DNA of 64,000 nt from Thermoanaerobaculia bacterium (GTDB taxonomy: Bacteria; Acidobacteriota; Thermoanaerobaculia; Multivoradales; JAHEKO01): positions 124,001-188,000 of the forward strand of contig CAMYOG010000006.1 of the NCBI GenBank assembly GCA_947259925.1, written 5' to 3'. The notes under the pieces were generated by a model. It did no database searches, had not been told where the DNA came from, and worked only from the letters and a program-made list of their open reading frames with translations. Numbering within the stretch: position 1 is the stretch's first letter; each line of letters starts with the position of its first letter. Shown here piece after piece: positions 35,022-45,208 of the stretch. Position numbers and translations under genes: made by a program.

Positions 35022-36578
35022 GTGAAAGCCGTGGACCCGGAGCGACAGAACGTCTGGCACCGTCTGACCGCCTGGGTCGTGAACCGGCTCGGCGGTCGAG
35101 CGCGAACCTGGGTCTTCCACGTTCCCCTCCATCTGGCGGCGTTCTTCGTCCTCTACGTGGCGACGGCCCACATCCTGGAGCAGGAGATCGTCTCCACCAC
35201 CAAGGAGACCTGGAGCGTCCAGATGGCGGCCATGGGCGACGAGATCTACTCGGTGGCTGCCAAGCCGAACCGCCGGGGCGAGGGCGCGGCGCATCCGACG
35301 TTCGAAACCCTGCACTCCGACCACCGACAGATGCGCCTCGAGCTGCTGACGCTCGATTCCCCCGAGCTCGCGGCCGAGGTCGCGAGGCTCCCCTCCGTGT
35401 CCGGTCTCGAAGCCCTGCTGAGCGCCGAGCAGACGACCTGGCTGGAGACCGACGTGACCGGCCAGGAGCTCAAGGGCCTGGTGCGGATCGAGGCGACCCA
35501 CCGGTGCGTCCCCTGCCACGCGGTCGGCGAGCTCCTGGCCCTGGCCTCGATGAGCGTCGACGTCTCGGCCCCGCTGCACCGTGCGCGCCAGCAGTCGCGA
35601 CGCAACCTCGCGGTGCTGATCGTCGTATGGGCCACCGCACTGGGCATCAGCGCCGTAGTGGTCCAGCGCTCAGCCAGACGGCTGACGACTCGGTTCGAGG
35701 CGCAGCTGGCCGCTGCGGAGGCCGGGGAGCTGGAGCCGGAGCAGGAGGTCGGCCTGGCCCTCGACCCGACCTCGGCCAACCTGCAGAGATCCCTCCGTCG
35801 CTTCCTCGATCGCCACCGCAGCCGACAGGCGGAGGTCGCTTCGCGACTCGCCCACACCAGCCAGCTCGCCTCGGTGGGCGAGCTGGCGGCGGGCCTGGCG
35901 CACGAGATCAAGAACCCGCTCGCCGGAATCCAGGGGGTCCTCGAGCTCATGCGCGACGACAGCGACGAGCCGGAAACGGTCGGCCTGTGTGACCGAATGC
36001 TGAGCGAGCTCCGACGGGTCAACCAGACGCTGCAGGCGATGCTGTCGTCGGCACGGCCCTCACCGCCGCAGCTGGCGTTGATCGACCTGCGAGAGCTCCT
36101 GGAGGAGCTGCGGCGACTGCTCGAGCCGGGCCTGCACCAGCGCGGCATCGAGCTCCGGCTCGAACACTCCGCCGAGCCTCTGGAGGCTCGGGTCGACGCC
36201 GGCCAGGTCCGGCAGATCCTGACCAACCTGATCAGCAATGCCGGGGAGGCGCTCGAGGCGGGGGGCCACATCTGGATCCACGCCGACGACTTCCAGGTGG
36301 ACTGCGGAGGTGTAGTCATCACCGTGCGGGACGACGGACCCGGAATCGATCCGGCCTACCTCGAGAAGATCTTCGAGCCGTTCTTCTCGACCAAGTTCAC
36401 CGGCACGGGTCTGGGACTGTCGATCGCCCGCAGCCTGGCGGAGCAGCATGGCGGCACCCTGCACGCCGAATCGGCGGCGGGTGAAGGGTCGACCTTCGTC
36501 CTGATTGTGCCAGACGAGCCACAGGAAGAACCGGACCGTTCTTCCGACGGTGAGCAGGAGGTCCAGGGATGGCCCTGA
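35022..36578 (+). CDS. Sensor histidine kinase with a periplasmic CxxCH haem site
   Basis: A 518-residue kinase. Two membrane helices (about 32-52 and 192-214) flank a periplasmic domain of roughly 140 residues containing CVPCH at 162-166, a c-type haem attachment motif. The cytoplasmic part has a short linker, HisKA with His294 in LAHEIKNPLAGIQG, and HATPase_c with NLISNAGEAL, DDGPGIDP, EPFFSTK and GTGLGLSIARSLAEQHGG. It probably senses redox state or a gas through the haem, like other c-haem sensors. It starts with GTG, and its last ten bases overlap the start of the NtrC-type regulator, its likely partner. Confidence 0.88.
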   Translation: MKAVDPERQNVWHRLTAWVVNRLGGRARTWVFHVPLHLAAFFVLYVATAHILEQEIVSTTKETWSVQMAAMGDEIYSVAAKPNRRGEGAAHPTFETLHSDHRQMRLELLTLDSPELAAEVARLPSVSGLEALLSAEQTTWLETDVTGQELKGLVRIEATHRCVPCHAVGELLALASMSVDVSAPLHRARQQSRRNLAVLIVVWATALGISAVVVQRSARRLTTRFEAQLAAAEAGELEPEQEVGLALDPTSANLQRSLRRFLDRHRSRQAEVASRLAHTSQLASVGELAAGLAHEIKNPLAGIQGVLELMRDDSDEPETVGLCDRMLSELRRVNQTLQAMLSSARPSPPQLALIDLRELLEELRRLLEPGLHQRGIELRLEHSAEPLEARVDAGQVRQILTNLISNAGEALEAGGHIWIHADDFQVDCGGVVITVRDDGPGIDPAYLEKIFEPFFSTKFTGTGLGLSIARSLAEQHGGTLHAESAAGEGSTFVLIVPDEPQEEPDRSSDGEQEVQGWP

Positions 36579-37918
36579 TCCTGCTCGTCGAAGACGAGAA
36601 GCTCCTGCGATGGGCGCTCACCGAGCAGTTGCAGCGAGCCGGCCACACGGTCCATGCGGCGGGAGACCTGGCCGAGGCCTCGACCCACCTCGACAAACAT
36701 CAGCCGGACGTGCTGCTCCTCGACCTCGCGCTCCCGGACGGACACGGACTCGATTTCTACGAGCGGAATCGCCCGCGGCTGGAAGACACGGTCGCCATCG
36801 TGATGACCGCCGTCGGCCAGGTGGAGGACGCGGTGCGGGCGATGAAGCTCGGGGTTCTCGACTTCCTTACCAAGCCGGTGGATCAGCAGGAGCTGATTCG
36901 TCTGATCGACCGCTCCGTGTCGGTACGCTTCGATCAGCTCGAGGCACACGCGGCGAGGCTCAGCCGAGAGCGCGATCTGAGCCAGACGGTGATCGCGGAG
37001 TCCCCCGCCTTCCGCCGGGTACTCGACCTCATCGGTGAGGTCGCCCGATCGGATGTCACCACGATCCTGGTTCAGGGCGAGAGCGGCACCGGCAAGAATC
37101 TTCTGGCCCGGACCCTCCATGGGCTCTCGTCGCGGCGCAAGAAGCCGATCATCGAGGTCAGCTGCGCGGCGATTCCCGACACGTTGCTGGAGAGCGAACT
37201 GCTCGGGCACGAGCGTGGCGCGTTCACCGACGCCAAAGCGACCCGACGTGGCGCGTTCGAGCTCGCCGACGGCGGCACCCTGGTCCTCGATGAGGTCGGC
37301 GAGCTGAAGCCGGAGCTGCAGGCGAAGCTCCTGCACGTGCTCGAGGAGCGTCGACTCCGCCGCGTCGGAGGCAGCCGCGAGATCTTCGTCGATGTCCGCG
37401 TGATCGGGATCACGAATCGCGACCTCACCGCCCTGGTGCGCGAGGAGCGATTCCGCCAGGACCTCTTCTACCGCCTGAACATCTTTCCGATCTCGGTACC
37501 ACCGCTGCGCGAGCATCCCGAGGACATCCTCGCCCTCGCGCGACACTTCCTCGAAACGCTGCAGCCGAAGGTGGGTCGCCGCCTCAGTGGCCTCTCCCGG
37601 GAGGCCGAGAACCTCCTGCTCGGCTACTCCTGGCCGGGGAACGTCCGCGAGCTCCGCAATGTCATCGAGAGGGCGCTCATCCTCGAACACGGAACCATCC
37701 TCGGCTCGGACTCCCTGATCCTCGACCGAATCGACACCTCTCTCGCGTCCTCCACGAGCGCGGCCCACGGCGACGTCGGCATCGTGCCGCTCGAGGAGCT
37801 GGAGCGCGAAATGGTAGCGAAGGCGATGCGCGCCGCTGCCGACAATCAGACCCGCGCGGCGGAGCTCCTCGGCATCAGCCGCGACCAGCTTCGCTACCGG
37901 CTCAAGAAGTTCGACTAG
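36569..37918 (+). CDS. NtrC-type sigma-54-dependent response regulator
   Basis: A 449-residue regulator with three domains: receiver (phosphoacceptor Asp52 in LLLDLALPDG, Lys in FLTKPVD), AAA+ domain (Walker A GESGTGKN at about 170-177, GTLVLDEVGEL Walker B, an R-finger region) and a C-terminal Fis-type helix-turn-helix (NQTRAAELLGISRDQLRYRL). The sigma-54 contact loop is GAFTDA (217-222) rather than GAFTGA; this variant is found in other activators and need not be inactive. It pairs with the haem-site kinase upstream. A conventional -24/-12 promoter was not convincingly found near the hydrogenase genes. Confidence 0.93.
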   Translation: MALILLVEDEKLLRWALTEQLQRAGHTVHAAGDLAEASTHLDKHQPDVLLLDLALPDGHGLDFYERNRPRLEDTVAIVMTAVGQVEDAVRAMKLGVLDFLTKPVDQQELIRLIDRSVSVRFDQLEAHAARLSRERDLSQTVIAESPAFRRVLDLIGEVARSDVTTILVQGESGTGKNLLARTLHGLSSRRKKPIIEVSCAAIPDTLLESELLGHERGAFTDAKATRRGAFELADGGTLVLDEVGELKPELQAKLLHVLEERRLRRVGGSREIFVDVRVIGITNRDLTALVREERFRQDLFYRLNIFPISVPPLREHPEDILALARHFLETLQPKVGRRLSGLSREAENLLLGYSWPGNVRELRNVIERALILEHGTILGSDSLILDRIDTSLASSTSAAHGDVGIVPLEELEREMVAKAMRAAADNQTRAAELLGISRDQLRYRLKKFD

Positions 37919-37921
37919 AGA

Positions 37922-38190
37922 CTCACCAGCGCCAGCCCATCGGCTCGGATCGGCATCGACCGCTCCTCCCATCTCGACGGGTGGTGTGCCGACGCCCGAC
38001 CCCGAGATCCTGGAATCGGCCAGCAAGATCTTCTTGAGCACCGACCGCACGATGCGACAGCCCATGTTGGGTCATCCGGTCGCTGCCGTGACCGAGTCGG
38101 CCGCACCGAGACGCCCCTGACCTGCGTCAGCTGCCACGCGGCGCACAGCTCGAGCCAGCCGAAGCTGCGCTCGGTGGGCTCGAAACCTGC
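37922..38190 (+). pseudogene. Decayed multihaem cytochrome remnant
   Basis: This fills most of the 378-base gap between the NtrC-type gene and hypA. One plus-strand frame reads PDPEILESASKIFLSTDRTM then RQPMLGHPVAAV and stops at 38118. A second frame supplies DRVGRTETPLTCVSCHAAHS, with a CVSCH haem motif at 38123-38137. The halves read as one doubled-CxxCH cytochrome segment if a one-base shift occurs near 38085-38090. There is no start codon; it is likely a truncated, frameshifted 3' end. The second frame runs open into hypA. Confidence 0.5.
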
Positions 38191-38230
38191 CAGAGCCGTC
38201 ACCCCTAGAGCGCGGGAGAGCGTCCGGGAC

Positions 38231-38252
38231 GCCCCACCCTCCGGCGTGGGGC
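38231..38252. repeat. 7 bp hairpin upstream of hypA
   Basis: GCCCCAC, an 8-base loop and GTGGGGC form a perfect GC-rich stem about 45 bases before hypA. There is no following T-run, so it is not a standard intrinsic terminator. It could stabilise or attenuate the transcript after the regulator gene. Confidence 0.35.
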
Positions 38253-38296
38253 AGAATGGGGTGGCCAGACCGCATAATCGCGTAGGCACATACAGA

Positions 38297-38564
38297 ATGC
38301 ACGAGTATTCGATCGTCCAGTCGCTCCTGGCGCGGGTCGAGGCCGAGGCTCTCGCCCGCGGAGCCCACGCCGTCCATCACCTCAGGGTCCAGATCGGCGA
38401 GATGTCCGGGGTCGAGCCGCCACTCCTCAAGACCGCATACGAGAGGCCAGAAGCTGCCCGAGGGCGCCCTGCTCCGCTGCCAGGAGTGCGGAGTGCCAGC
38501 GCGCCTGGTGGCAGGAGACGAGATCGTGCTCGAACGGATCGAAATGGAGGTGCGGGATGTGTGA
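38297..38564 (+). pseudogene. hypA: Broken hypA (hydrogenase nickel insertion protein)
   Basis: HypA delivers nickel to the hydrogenase large subunit together with HypB. The start is intact (MHEYSIVQSLLARVEAEA, IGEMSGVEPPLLKTAYE, first 49 codons), including His2, the nickel ligand. At about 38443 the frame shifts by one, and the rest continues as GQKLPEGALLRCQECG and GDEIVLERIEMEVRDV, ending at 38564. Compared with the usual length of about 113, some 25 residues are missing, including the first Cys-x2-Cys of the zinc site. The other reading frame runs on to 38695. It is either a true pseudogene or an assembly error. Confidence 0.75.
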
Positions 38565-39273
38565 GAGCTGCGGCTGCGGTGACCCCGAGGTCGTGCCGGT
38601 CGAGATTCAGGAGGGCCTGCTCGCCGAGAACGACCGGATCGCCGAGCACAATCGCCACCACTTCGCCGAGAGCGGGGTGCTCGCGGTCAATCTGATGGGC
38701 TCGCCGGGCTCGGGCAAGACCGCACTGCTCGAGGCCACCTCACGAGCCCTCGACGGCAGTCGCGGCGTCGCCGCGCTGTCGGGCGACCTCGCCACCGATC
38801 GCGACGCCGAGCGGTTGAGGAGCGCCGGCATCCCGTCGCTCTCGGTCACCACCGGCTCCGCCTGTCATCTCGACGCCCGCCTCGTGCACCACGCGCTCCA
38901 CGAGCTGCCGTGGCAGGACGCCAGTTGGCTGTTCATCGAGAACGTCGGCAATCTGGTCTGCCCGGCGATCTACGACCTCGGCCAGGCGGCGAACGTCGTG
39001 GCGCTGTCGGTCACCGAGGGCGAGGACAAGCCGCTCAAGTACCCGGTGATGTTCCGCAAGGCTCAGCTGGTGGTACTGACCAAGGTCGACCTCCTGCCGC
39101 ACCTGCCCGACGTCAGCCTCGGCGCGATCGAGGACGCTCTCGGGCGCACCATGCCGGAGCCGGACGTCCTGCCGGTGTCGGCAGTGACCGGTGAAGGGAT
39201 GAATGCATGGCTCGACTGGCTCACGCGGCTCGAAAAGGGGGTCGAAACCGGTGCGCCGGTCCAGGCGGTCTAG
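38557..39273 (+). CDS. hypB: Hydrogenase nickel incorporation GTPase HypB
   Basis: A 238-residue GTPase needed to load nickel into [NiFe] hydrogenase. The N-terminal MCESCGCGD is the high-affinity Cys-rich nickel site. The P-loop is GSPGSGKTALLE; the GTP-specific TKVDLLP and the metal region TTGSACHLDARLVH are also present. There is no polyhistidine stretch, unlike in some HypB proteins. The start overlaps the hypA remnant by eight bases, the usual coupling in hyp operons. Downstream, 15 bases away, is the His-rich transporter-like gene. Confidence 0.95.
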   Translation: MCESCGCGDPEVVPVEIQEGLLAENDRIAEHNRHHFAESGVLAVNLMGSPGSGKTALLEATSRALDGSRGVAALSGDLATDRDAERLRSAGIPSLSVTTGSACHLDARLVHHALHELPWQDASWLFIENVGNLVCPAIYDLGQAANVVALSVTEGEDKPLKYPVMFRKAQLVVLTKVDLLPHLPDVSLGAIEDALGRTMPEPDVLPVSAVTGEGMNAWLDWLTRLEKGVETGAPVQAV

Positions 39274-39288
39274 GTCGTCGAAGCGGTC

Positions 39289-40032
39289 ATGAACCCTCTG
39301 ATCCTGGGAGCAGCGTCGGTCGGTCTGATCCACACCCTACTGGGACCCGATCACTACCTGCCGTTCATCCTGCTCTCGAAGGCGCGGGGTTGGAGCCTCG
39401 GCCGTACCCTACGAGTGACCTTGACCTGCGGCGCCGGCCACGTCACGGCGTCGCTGCTGCTCGGCCTCGTCGGCGTCTCGGTGGGCCTCGGCCTCGGTCG
39501 CTTGGATGCATTGAACGAAGTCCGGGGCGGGCTCGGGGCCTGGCTGCTGGTTGGCTTCGGCCTGGCGTACGCGGCCTGGGGCCTGCGCCGGGCACTCCGG
39601 AATCGACCGCACAGCCACTGGCACAGTCATGTCGACGGCTCCGTGCATCGCCACGAGCACGTCCATCACGGTGACCACGCCCACCCGCACGAGGTCGGCA
39701 TCGGTAGGGCCCCGCGTGCCGGCCGGTGGGCCAGCTGGGCGTTGTTCACCGTCTTCGTGGTCGGTCCGTGTGAGCCTCTGGTGCCGCTCCTGATGGTCGC
39801 CGCCGGTGGTGGCAGCTGGCTCGATGCCGCGCTGCTGGTCGTCGCTTTCGCAGTCGCGACTCTAGGCAGCATGGCGCTCGTGGTCGCCGCGGGCCGGCTC
39901 GGCTTTGCCCGGCTGGCGCATCGACACGGAGACCGGTCCCGGCTCTCGTGGGCCGCTATCGAGCGCTACAGCCACGCTCTGGTCGGCCTGGCGATCGCCG
40001 GCTGTGGCGTCGCGATCTTCTTCGGTCTCTAG
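39289..40032 (+). CDS. His-rich membrane protein, nickel/urease-accessory (UreH/SafE-like) transporter
   Basis: A 247-residue polytopic protein with about six helices. The first helix holds GLIHTLLGPDHYLPFILL, resembling the histidine/aspartate metal motif of NicO and UreH-type nickel permeases. Between helices three and four lies a loop with about 12 His in 28 residues (starting near residue 111), typical of nickel or cobalt handling. Its place directly after hypB supports nickel import for hydrogenase assembly; this is inferred. Its nearest family could also be the sulphite-exporter-like group, so substrate assignment is provisional. Confidence 0.75.
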   Translation: MNPLILGAASVGLIHTLLGPDHYLPFILLSKARGWSLGRTLRVTLTCGAGHVTASLLLGLVGVSVGLGLGRLDALNEVRGGLGAWLLVGFGLAYAAWGLRRALRNRPHSHWHSHVDGSVHRHEHVHHGDHAHPHEVGIGRAPRAGRWASWALFTVFVVGPCEPLVPLLMVAAGGGSWLDAALLVVAFAVATLGSMALVVAAGRLGFARLAHRHGDRSRLSWAAIERYSHALVGLAIAGCGVAIFFGL

Positions 40033-40046
40033 CGCGGCTAGCCTGG

Positions 40047-41113
40047 CTAGCAGATCCGGGGCAGTTGTTCACCGGAGAGCATGTCGACGATCCGCTGCCC
40101 TCCGACCCGGCTCTTGAGAAAGACCTTTCCGGGGTGGTCGTCGACGATCTCGCCGACGATCTCCGCCTGGCTGCCGAGGGGATCGCGCCGCATGATCTCG
40201 AGCGCCTGATCGGCCACGCCGGGCTCGACGATCGCCAGGAACTTGCCTTCGTTGGCGACGTAGAGCGGGTCGAAGCCGAGGATCTCGCAGGCGCCGCGCA
40301 CCTGCTCGGCCACCGGGATCGCGGTCTCCTCGAGCCGCACGCCGACCGACGCGGAGGCGGCGATCTCGTTGAGGGCGCTGGCCACGCCACCTCGCGTCGG
40401 GTCGCGGAGCACGTGCACCCCGGCGCCGCAGCTCTCGAGCAGGGCCCGGACCGGCCGGTGGAGGGCTGCCGAGTCGGTCTCGAGCTCGGTCTCGAAGTCG
40501 AGTCCCTCGCGCACCGACATCACGGCGATGCCGTGCACCGCGATCTCGCCGGAGAGGAGGACCTTGTCGCCCGGTCGCGCTCGGGTCGGCGCCACCTCGA
40601 CACCCTCGGGCACCAGGCCGACGCCGGTGGTGTTCACGTAGACGCCGTCGCCCTTGCCCCGATCCACGACCTTGGTGTCGCCGGTGACCAGTGGCACCCC
40701 GGCCGCACCGGCGGCGGTCTTCATCGAGCTGACGATCCGCCACAGGTCCTCCATCGAGAACCCCTCTTCGAGGATGAACCCGACGGTCAGGGCCAGCGGC
40801 CAAGCGCCGCACATGGCAACGTCGTTGACCGTTCCGTGGATCGCCAGGGTACCGATGTCGCCACCGGGGAAGAAGAGCGGACGGACGACGAAGGAATCGG
40901 TGGAGACGGCCAGCCGCCCGCCGGCCGCCGTGTCGAGCACCGCGCCATCGTGCAGACTTTCGAGCGCCGGGTTGCGGAACGCCTCGAGGAACAGCCCCTC
41001 GACCAGAATCTGGGAGAGCCGACCGCCGCCGCCGTGCGCCAGCTGTACCGTCGGATAGTCGGTCAGCGGCAGCGGGCAGCTACCCGAGAACACCGGTCGG
41101 TCAGCCTCGCCAC

Positions 41114-41117
<4 letters not shown>
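40047..41117 (-). CDS. hypE: Hydrogenase expression/formation protein HypE
   Basis: A 356-residue PurM-like enzyme that dehydrates a thiocarboxamide on its C-terminal Cys to make the cyanide ligands of the [NiFe] site. It ends in the conserved P-R-I-C motif with the acceptor Cys as the last residue. [49 protein letters not shown] and RDPTRGGVA are all typical of HypE. The ATG at 41117 overlaps the hypD stop (ATGA). A frame extension upstream lies inside hypD and is not used. It is the last gene of the minus-strand hydrogenase operon. Confidence 0.96.
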
Positions 41118-42210
<1,093 letters not shown>

Positions 42211-42214
<4 letters not shown>

Positions 42215-42492
42215 CCCGCCTCCCCCTGGGCGCCGTCACCCGGCTGCGGGATCTCCAGCTCGTCGAGCTCGTCCATCTCCGCCAGGAACTGGAAGACCCG
42301 CTCCGCCTCCTGCTCGTCGATCTTGGAGATGGCGAAGCCGACATGGACCACGACGAAGTCGCCCACCTGAGCGTCCGGCGTATAGGCGAGACAGACCTTC
42401 TTCTTGATGCCGGCGAAGGAGACCTCGCCCATGGTCATCCCGAGCGGGTCCTCCTCGATTGTCATCACCTGACCAGGGACTCCTAGACACAT
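42211..42492 (-). CDS. hypC: Hydrogenase maturation chaperone HypC
   Basis: A 93-residue small chaperone that carries the iron ligand set between HypD and the large subunit. It begins M-C-L-G-V-P-G-Q-V, the invariant HypC start in which Cys2 binds iron. The beta-barrel part has [25 protein letters not shown], then [19 protein letters not shown]. The acidic C-terminal tail is longer than average by about 10 residues. It lies 26 bases downstream of hypF and overlaps hypD by four. A long overlapping frame on the same strand up to 43065 is not coding. Confidence 0.95.
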
Positions 42493-42518
42493 GAGCTTCT
42501 CCTCCTCGTCGTCAAAGC

Positions 42519-44867
42519 CTATCTTTCCTCCAGCCGAGCGGCGGCGACCGCCAGCTGGCCGAGACTGATACCGCCGTCGTTCGCGGGTACCCGGCGATGG
42601 ATCAGAACCTCGAAACCGGCCGCCTCGAGAGCGCTCGCCACGAGCTCGGTCAGCAGGCGATTCTGGAAACAGCCACCGCTCAGTGCGACTCGGGGATGGC
42701 CGACCCGCTCGGCCACGGTCAGGATCGCGCCCGCCAGGGCATTGTGGAACCGGGTCGAGATGACGCCGGCCCCGGCGCCCGCCCGGACGTCCTCGACCAC
42801 CGAGGAGACCAGCGGTCGCCAGTCGAGCTCGAGCAGCTCCGAATCGTCCTCGGACGCGCTCGGCTCGCCCCGTCCGACGTCCAGTGGGTAGACACCCTCC
42901 GCCGTCGGGTCGGCGATGTGCTCGAGCGCCATTGCCGCCTGGCCTTCGAAGCTCACCTTCTGATGGAGGCCGGCGAGCGCGGCAACGCCGTCGAACAGTC
43001 GACCGGCACTGGTCGTGACCGGTGCCCGGAAGCCGGTCGCGAGCATGCGAGTCAGGAGTCGCCACGCGTCGTCCGAGAGCTCACGGACCGACGGCAGCTC
43101 GCGGGTGAGGGCTTCGTCGCGGTCGAGCCCCCAGACCAGCGACAGCGCCGACCGCCGCGGCTCGCGGACCGCCGCGTCGCCGCCCGGCAGTCTGAACGGC
43201 CGGAGGCGGGCCAGCCGCCGAAAGCCGGCCGCGTCGCCGAACAGGAACTCCCCTCCCCAGACGGTCTCGTCGGTGCCGTACCCCGTTCCATCCCAGATCA
43301 CCCCCAGCGCCGGCCCCTCGAGGCCGGCCTCGGCCAGGGACGCCGCGAGGTGCGCATGGTGATGCTGCACCGCGACCAACCGCGCCCCGCGCTCCGCGGC
43401 GGCAGTGTGCGCCCACCGGGTGGAGAAGTAATCGGGATGGAGATCGCAGGCGATCGCCGTCGGCTCGACCCGACACATCTGCAAGAGGTCGGCGATCACC
43501 GCTTCGAACGCCCGGGACGCCTCGGCGGTCTCCATGTCCCCCACGTGCTGGCTGATGAAGACGCTGTCGCCGGTCGAAACCGCGACGGTGTTCTTGAGAT
43601 GGGCGCCGACCGCCAGCAGCGGCGGCAACGGCCGCTCCAAGGTGACCGGGGCGGGGGCCCAGCCCCGGGCGCGGCGCAGCATGCGGGGCTCGCCGGCAAT
43701 GACCGAGGTGACGCTATCGTCCGCGTGCCGCGCAATCGGCCGGTCGTGGACCAGGAACAGGTCGGCGATGCCTGCCAGGCGCTCGATCGCCTCGGATTGA
43801 TCGATGCAGATCGGCTCGTCGCTCAGGTTGCCGCTGGTCGCCACGACCGGAATCCGCAGCTCCGCCATCAACAGGGCGTGGAGGGGCGTATAGGGCAGCA
43901 TCAGACCCAGGTAGGGGTTGTCCGGAGCAACACCTTCGGCCACCGGCGCCCCCTGGCGACGCTTGAGGAGGACGATCGGCGCTCGAGCGGAGCCGAGCAA
44001 CCTCTCCTCCGATTCGCCTACCTCGCACAGCTCTCGGGCCACTTCCAGGCCCGGGACCATGAGCGCCAGCGGCTTCTCGTAGCGGTGCTTGCGCTCGCGC
44101 AGGCGGTCGACGGCGTTCGCGGAGCCCGCATCGACCATCAGGTGGAAACCGCCGAGACCCTTGACGGCGACGATCGCGCCGTCGCGCACGGCGTCGGCCG
44201 CGGCGCTCACGGCATCGGTGGCACCAGCCACGACCTTGCCGGCGGCGTTCCAGAGCTCGACCTGCGGACCGCAGGCGGGGCAGGCGTTCGGCTGCGCGTG
44301 GAACCGCCGGTCGTCCGGATCGTCGTACTCCTGCTGACAGGCGGCACACATCACGAACGAGGCCATCGTCGTCAGCGGTCGATCGTAGGGAACGTCGAGT
44401 GTGATCGTGAAGCGCGGCCCGCAGTTCGTGCAGTTGGTGAACGGGTAGCGATGGCGGCGATCGCTCGGGTCGAAGAGCTCCCGTCGACAGTCGTCGCAGG
44501 TCGCCAGGTCGGGAGGGATCGACACCCGGCGTTCGCGCCGACTGTCGCTGGCGACGATGGTGAAGTCGCTCAGCGAGCGCCCCGGAATCGGCTCGGGGCT
44601 GATCCGCTCGACGACCGCCGCGGGTGGCGCGTCGGTCGCCAGGCGAGCCTCGAACGCCTCTAGCCGGGCCGTCGGACCGAAGATCTCGATGACCACTCCC
44701 GACGAGTCGTTACGCACGGTACCGGTCACGCCTTCCTCCCGGGCAAGGCGATAGACCCAGGGTCGGAATCCGACGCCCTGAACGGTCCCCCGCACAGAGA
44801 CCCTACGCCCTGCCAGGTCTAGCCCGCGTGCTTCGCTACCGATAGCAGATAGGCTACCAGGTCCCAC
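42519..44867 (-). CDS. hypF: Carbamoyltransferase HypF
   Basis: A 782-residue enzyme transferring the carbamoyl group to HypE. Domains in order: acylphosphatase (VRGTVQGVGFRPWVYRLA, about 25-110), a zinc region with four Cys-x2-Cys units (CDDC, CTNC, CAAC, CPAC, about 125-210), a YrdC-like nucleotide-binding domain (GGFHLMVDAG region) and a Kae1-like carbamoyl transfer domain with HHHAHLAASLAEAGL, plus DGTGYGTDETVWGGEFL. The first codons overlap the cytochrome c gene upstream by 49 bases, so a slightly shorter protein is possible. Confidence 0.95.
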   Translation of the reverse strand: MGPGSLSAIGSEARGLDLAGRRVSVRGTVQGVGFRPWVYRLAREEGVTGTVRNDSSGVVIEIFGPTARLEAFEARLATDAPPAAVVERISPEPIPGRSLSDFTIVASDSRRERRVSIPPDLATCDDCRRELFDPSDRRHRYPFTNCTNCGPRFTITLDVPYDRPLTTMASFVMCAACQQEYDDPDDRRFHAQPNACPACGPQVELWNAAGKVVAGATDAVSAAADAVRDGAIVAVKGLGGFHLMVDAGSANAVDRLRERKHRYEKPLALMVPGLEVARELCEVGESEERLLGSARAPIVLLKRRQGAPVAEGVAPDNPYLGLMLPYTPLHALLMAELRIPVVATSGNLSDEPICIDQSEAIERLAGIADLFLVHDRPIARHADDSVTSVIAGEPRMLRRARGWAPAPVTLERPLPPLLAVGAHLKNTVAVSTGDSVFISQHVGDMETAEASRAFEAVIADLLQMCRVEPTAIACDLHPDYFSTRWAHTAAAERGARLVAVQHHHAHLAASLAEAGLEGPALGVIWDGTGYGTDETVWGGEFLFGDAAGFRRLARLRPFRLPGGDAAVREPRRSALSLVWGLDRDEALTRELPSVRELSDDAWRLLTRMLATGFRAPVTTSAGRLFDGVAALAGLHQKVSFEGQAAMALEHIADPTAEGVYPLDVGRGEPSASEDDSELLELDWRPLVSSVVEDVRAGAGAGVISTRFHNALAGAILTVAERVGHPRVALSGGCFQNRLLTELVASALEAAGFEVLIHRRVPANDGGISLGQLAVAAARLEER

Positions 44868-45208
44868 GTCTGCTGCTCGTCGAAGATCTTCCAGCTAGCC
44901 ATGGCGGTGCCGCTGCGGCCCTCTCGAATGACGTGGTAGATCTCTGCTGCTGTGATCCGCTCTGGCCACGAGGGGTCGGTGAAGTCCTGTGGCCGGCTGG
45001 AGAGGTTACGGCGGACACCGACACCGTCGGCGCGCCCGCCGTGGCAGAGGGCGCAGTGCCGCAGGTAGAGCTCGCGGCCACGCTCTCGCGCCTCGGTCGA
45101 CGCCAGTCGGGCCTCCGGTACTTCGACCGGGTATCCGGGCGATGAGCCGCCGTCACAGCCCCAGAGCGCGAGCGGCAGCGTCACCAGCGCTGGCAGGAAC
45201 CACTTCAT
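44819..45208 (-). CDS. Monohaem cytochrome c lipoprotein
   Basis: A 129-residue class I cytochrome c. The signal ends in a lipobox-like LPLALWGC, so it is likely anchored to a membrane by lipid. The haem site is CALCH (52-56); the distal Met is probably the one in SGTAMASWK. It lies between the hydrogenase maturation protease and hypF within the hydrogenase operon, so it may accept electrons from the hydrogenase cytochrome b. The start is overlapped by 56 bases by the 3' end of the protease gene. The frame upstream to 45244 includes a Cys pair but no signal peptide. Confidence 0.85.
   Translation of the reverse strand: MKWFLPALVTLPLALWGCDGGSSPGYPVEVPEARLASTEARERGRELYLRHCALCHGGRADGVGVRRNLSSRPQDFTDPSWPERITAAEIYHVIREGRSGTAMASWKIFDEQQTWDLVAYLLSVAKHAG

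Noticed and set aside
36569-37918. Inactive sigma-54 activator because of GAFTDA in place of GAFTGA
   Set aside because: This variant occurs in activators regarded as functional, so loss of activity cannot be claimed.
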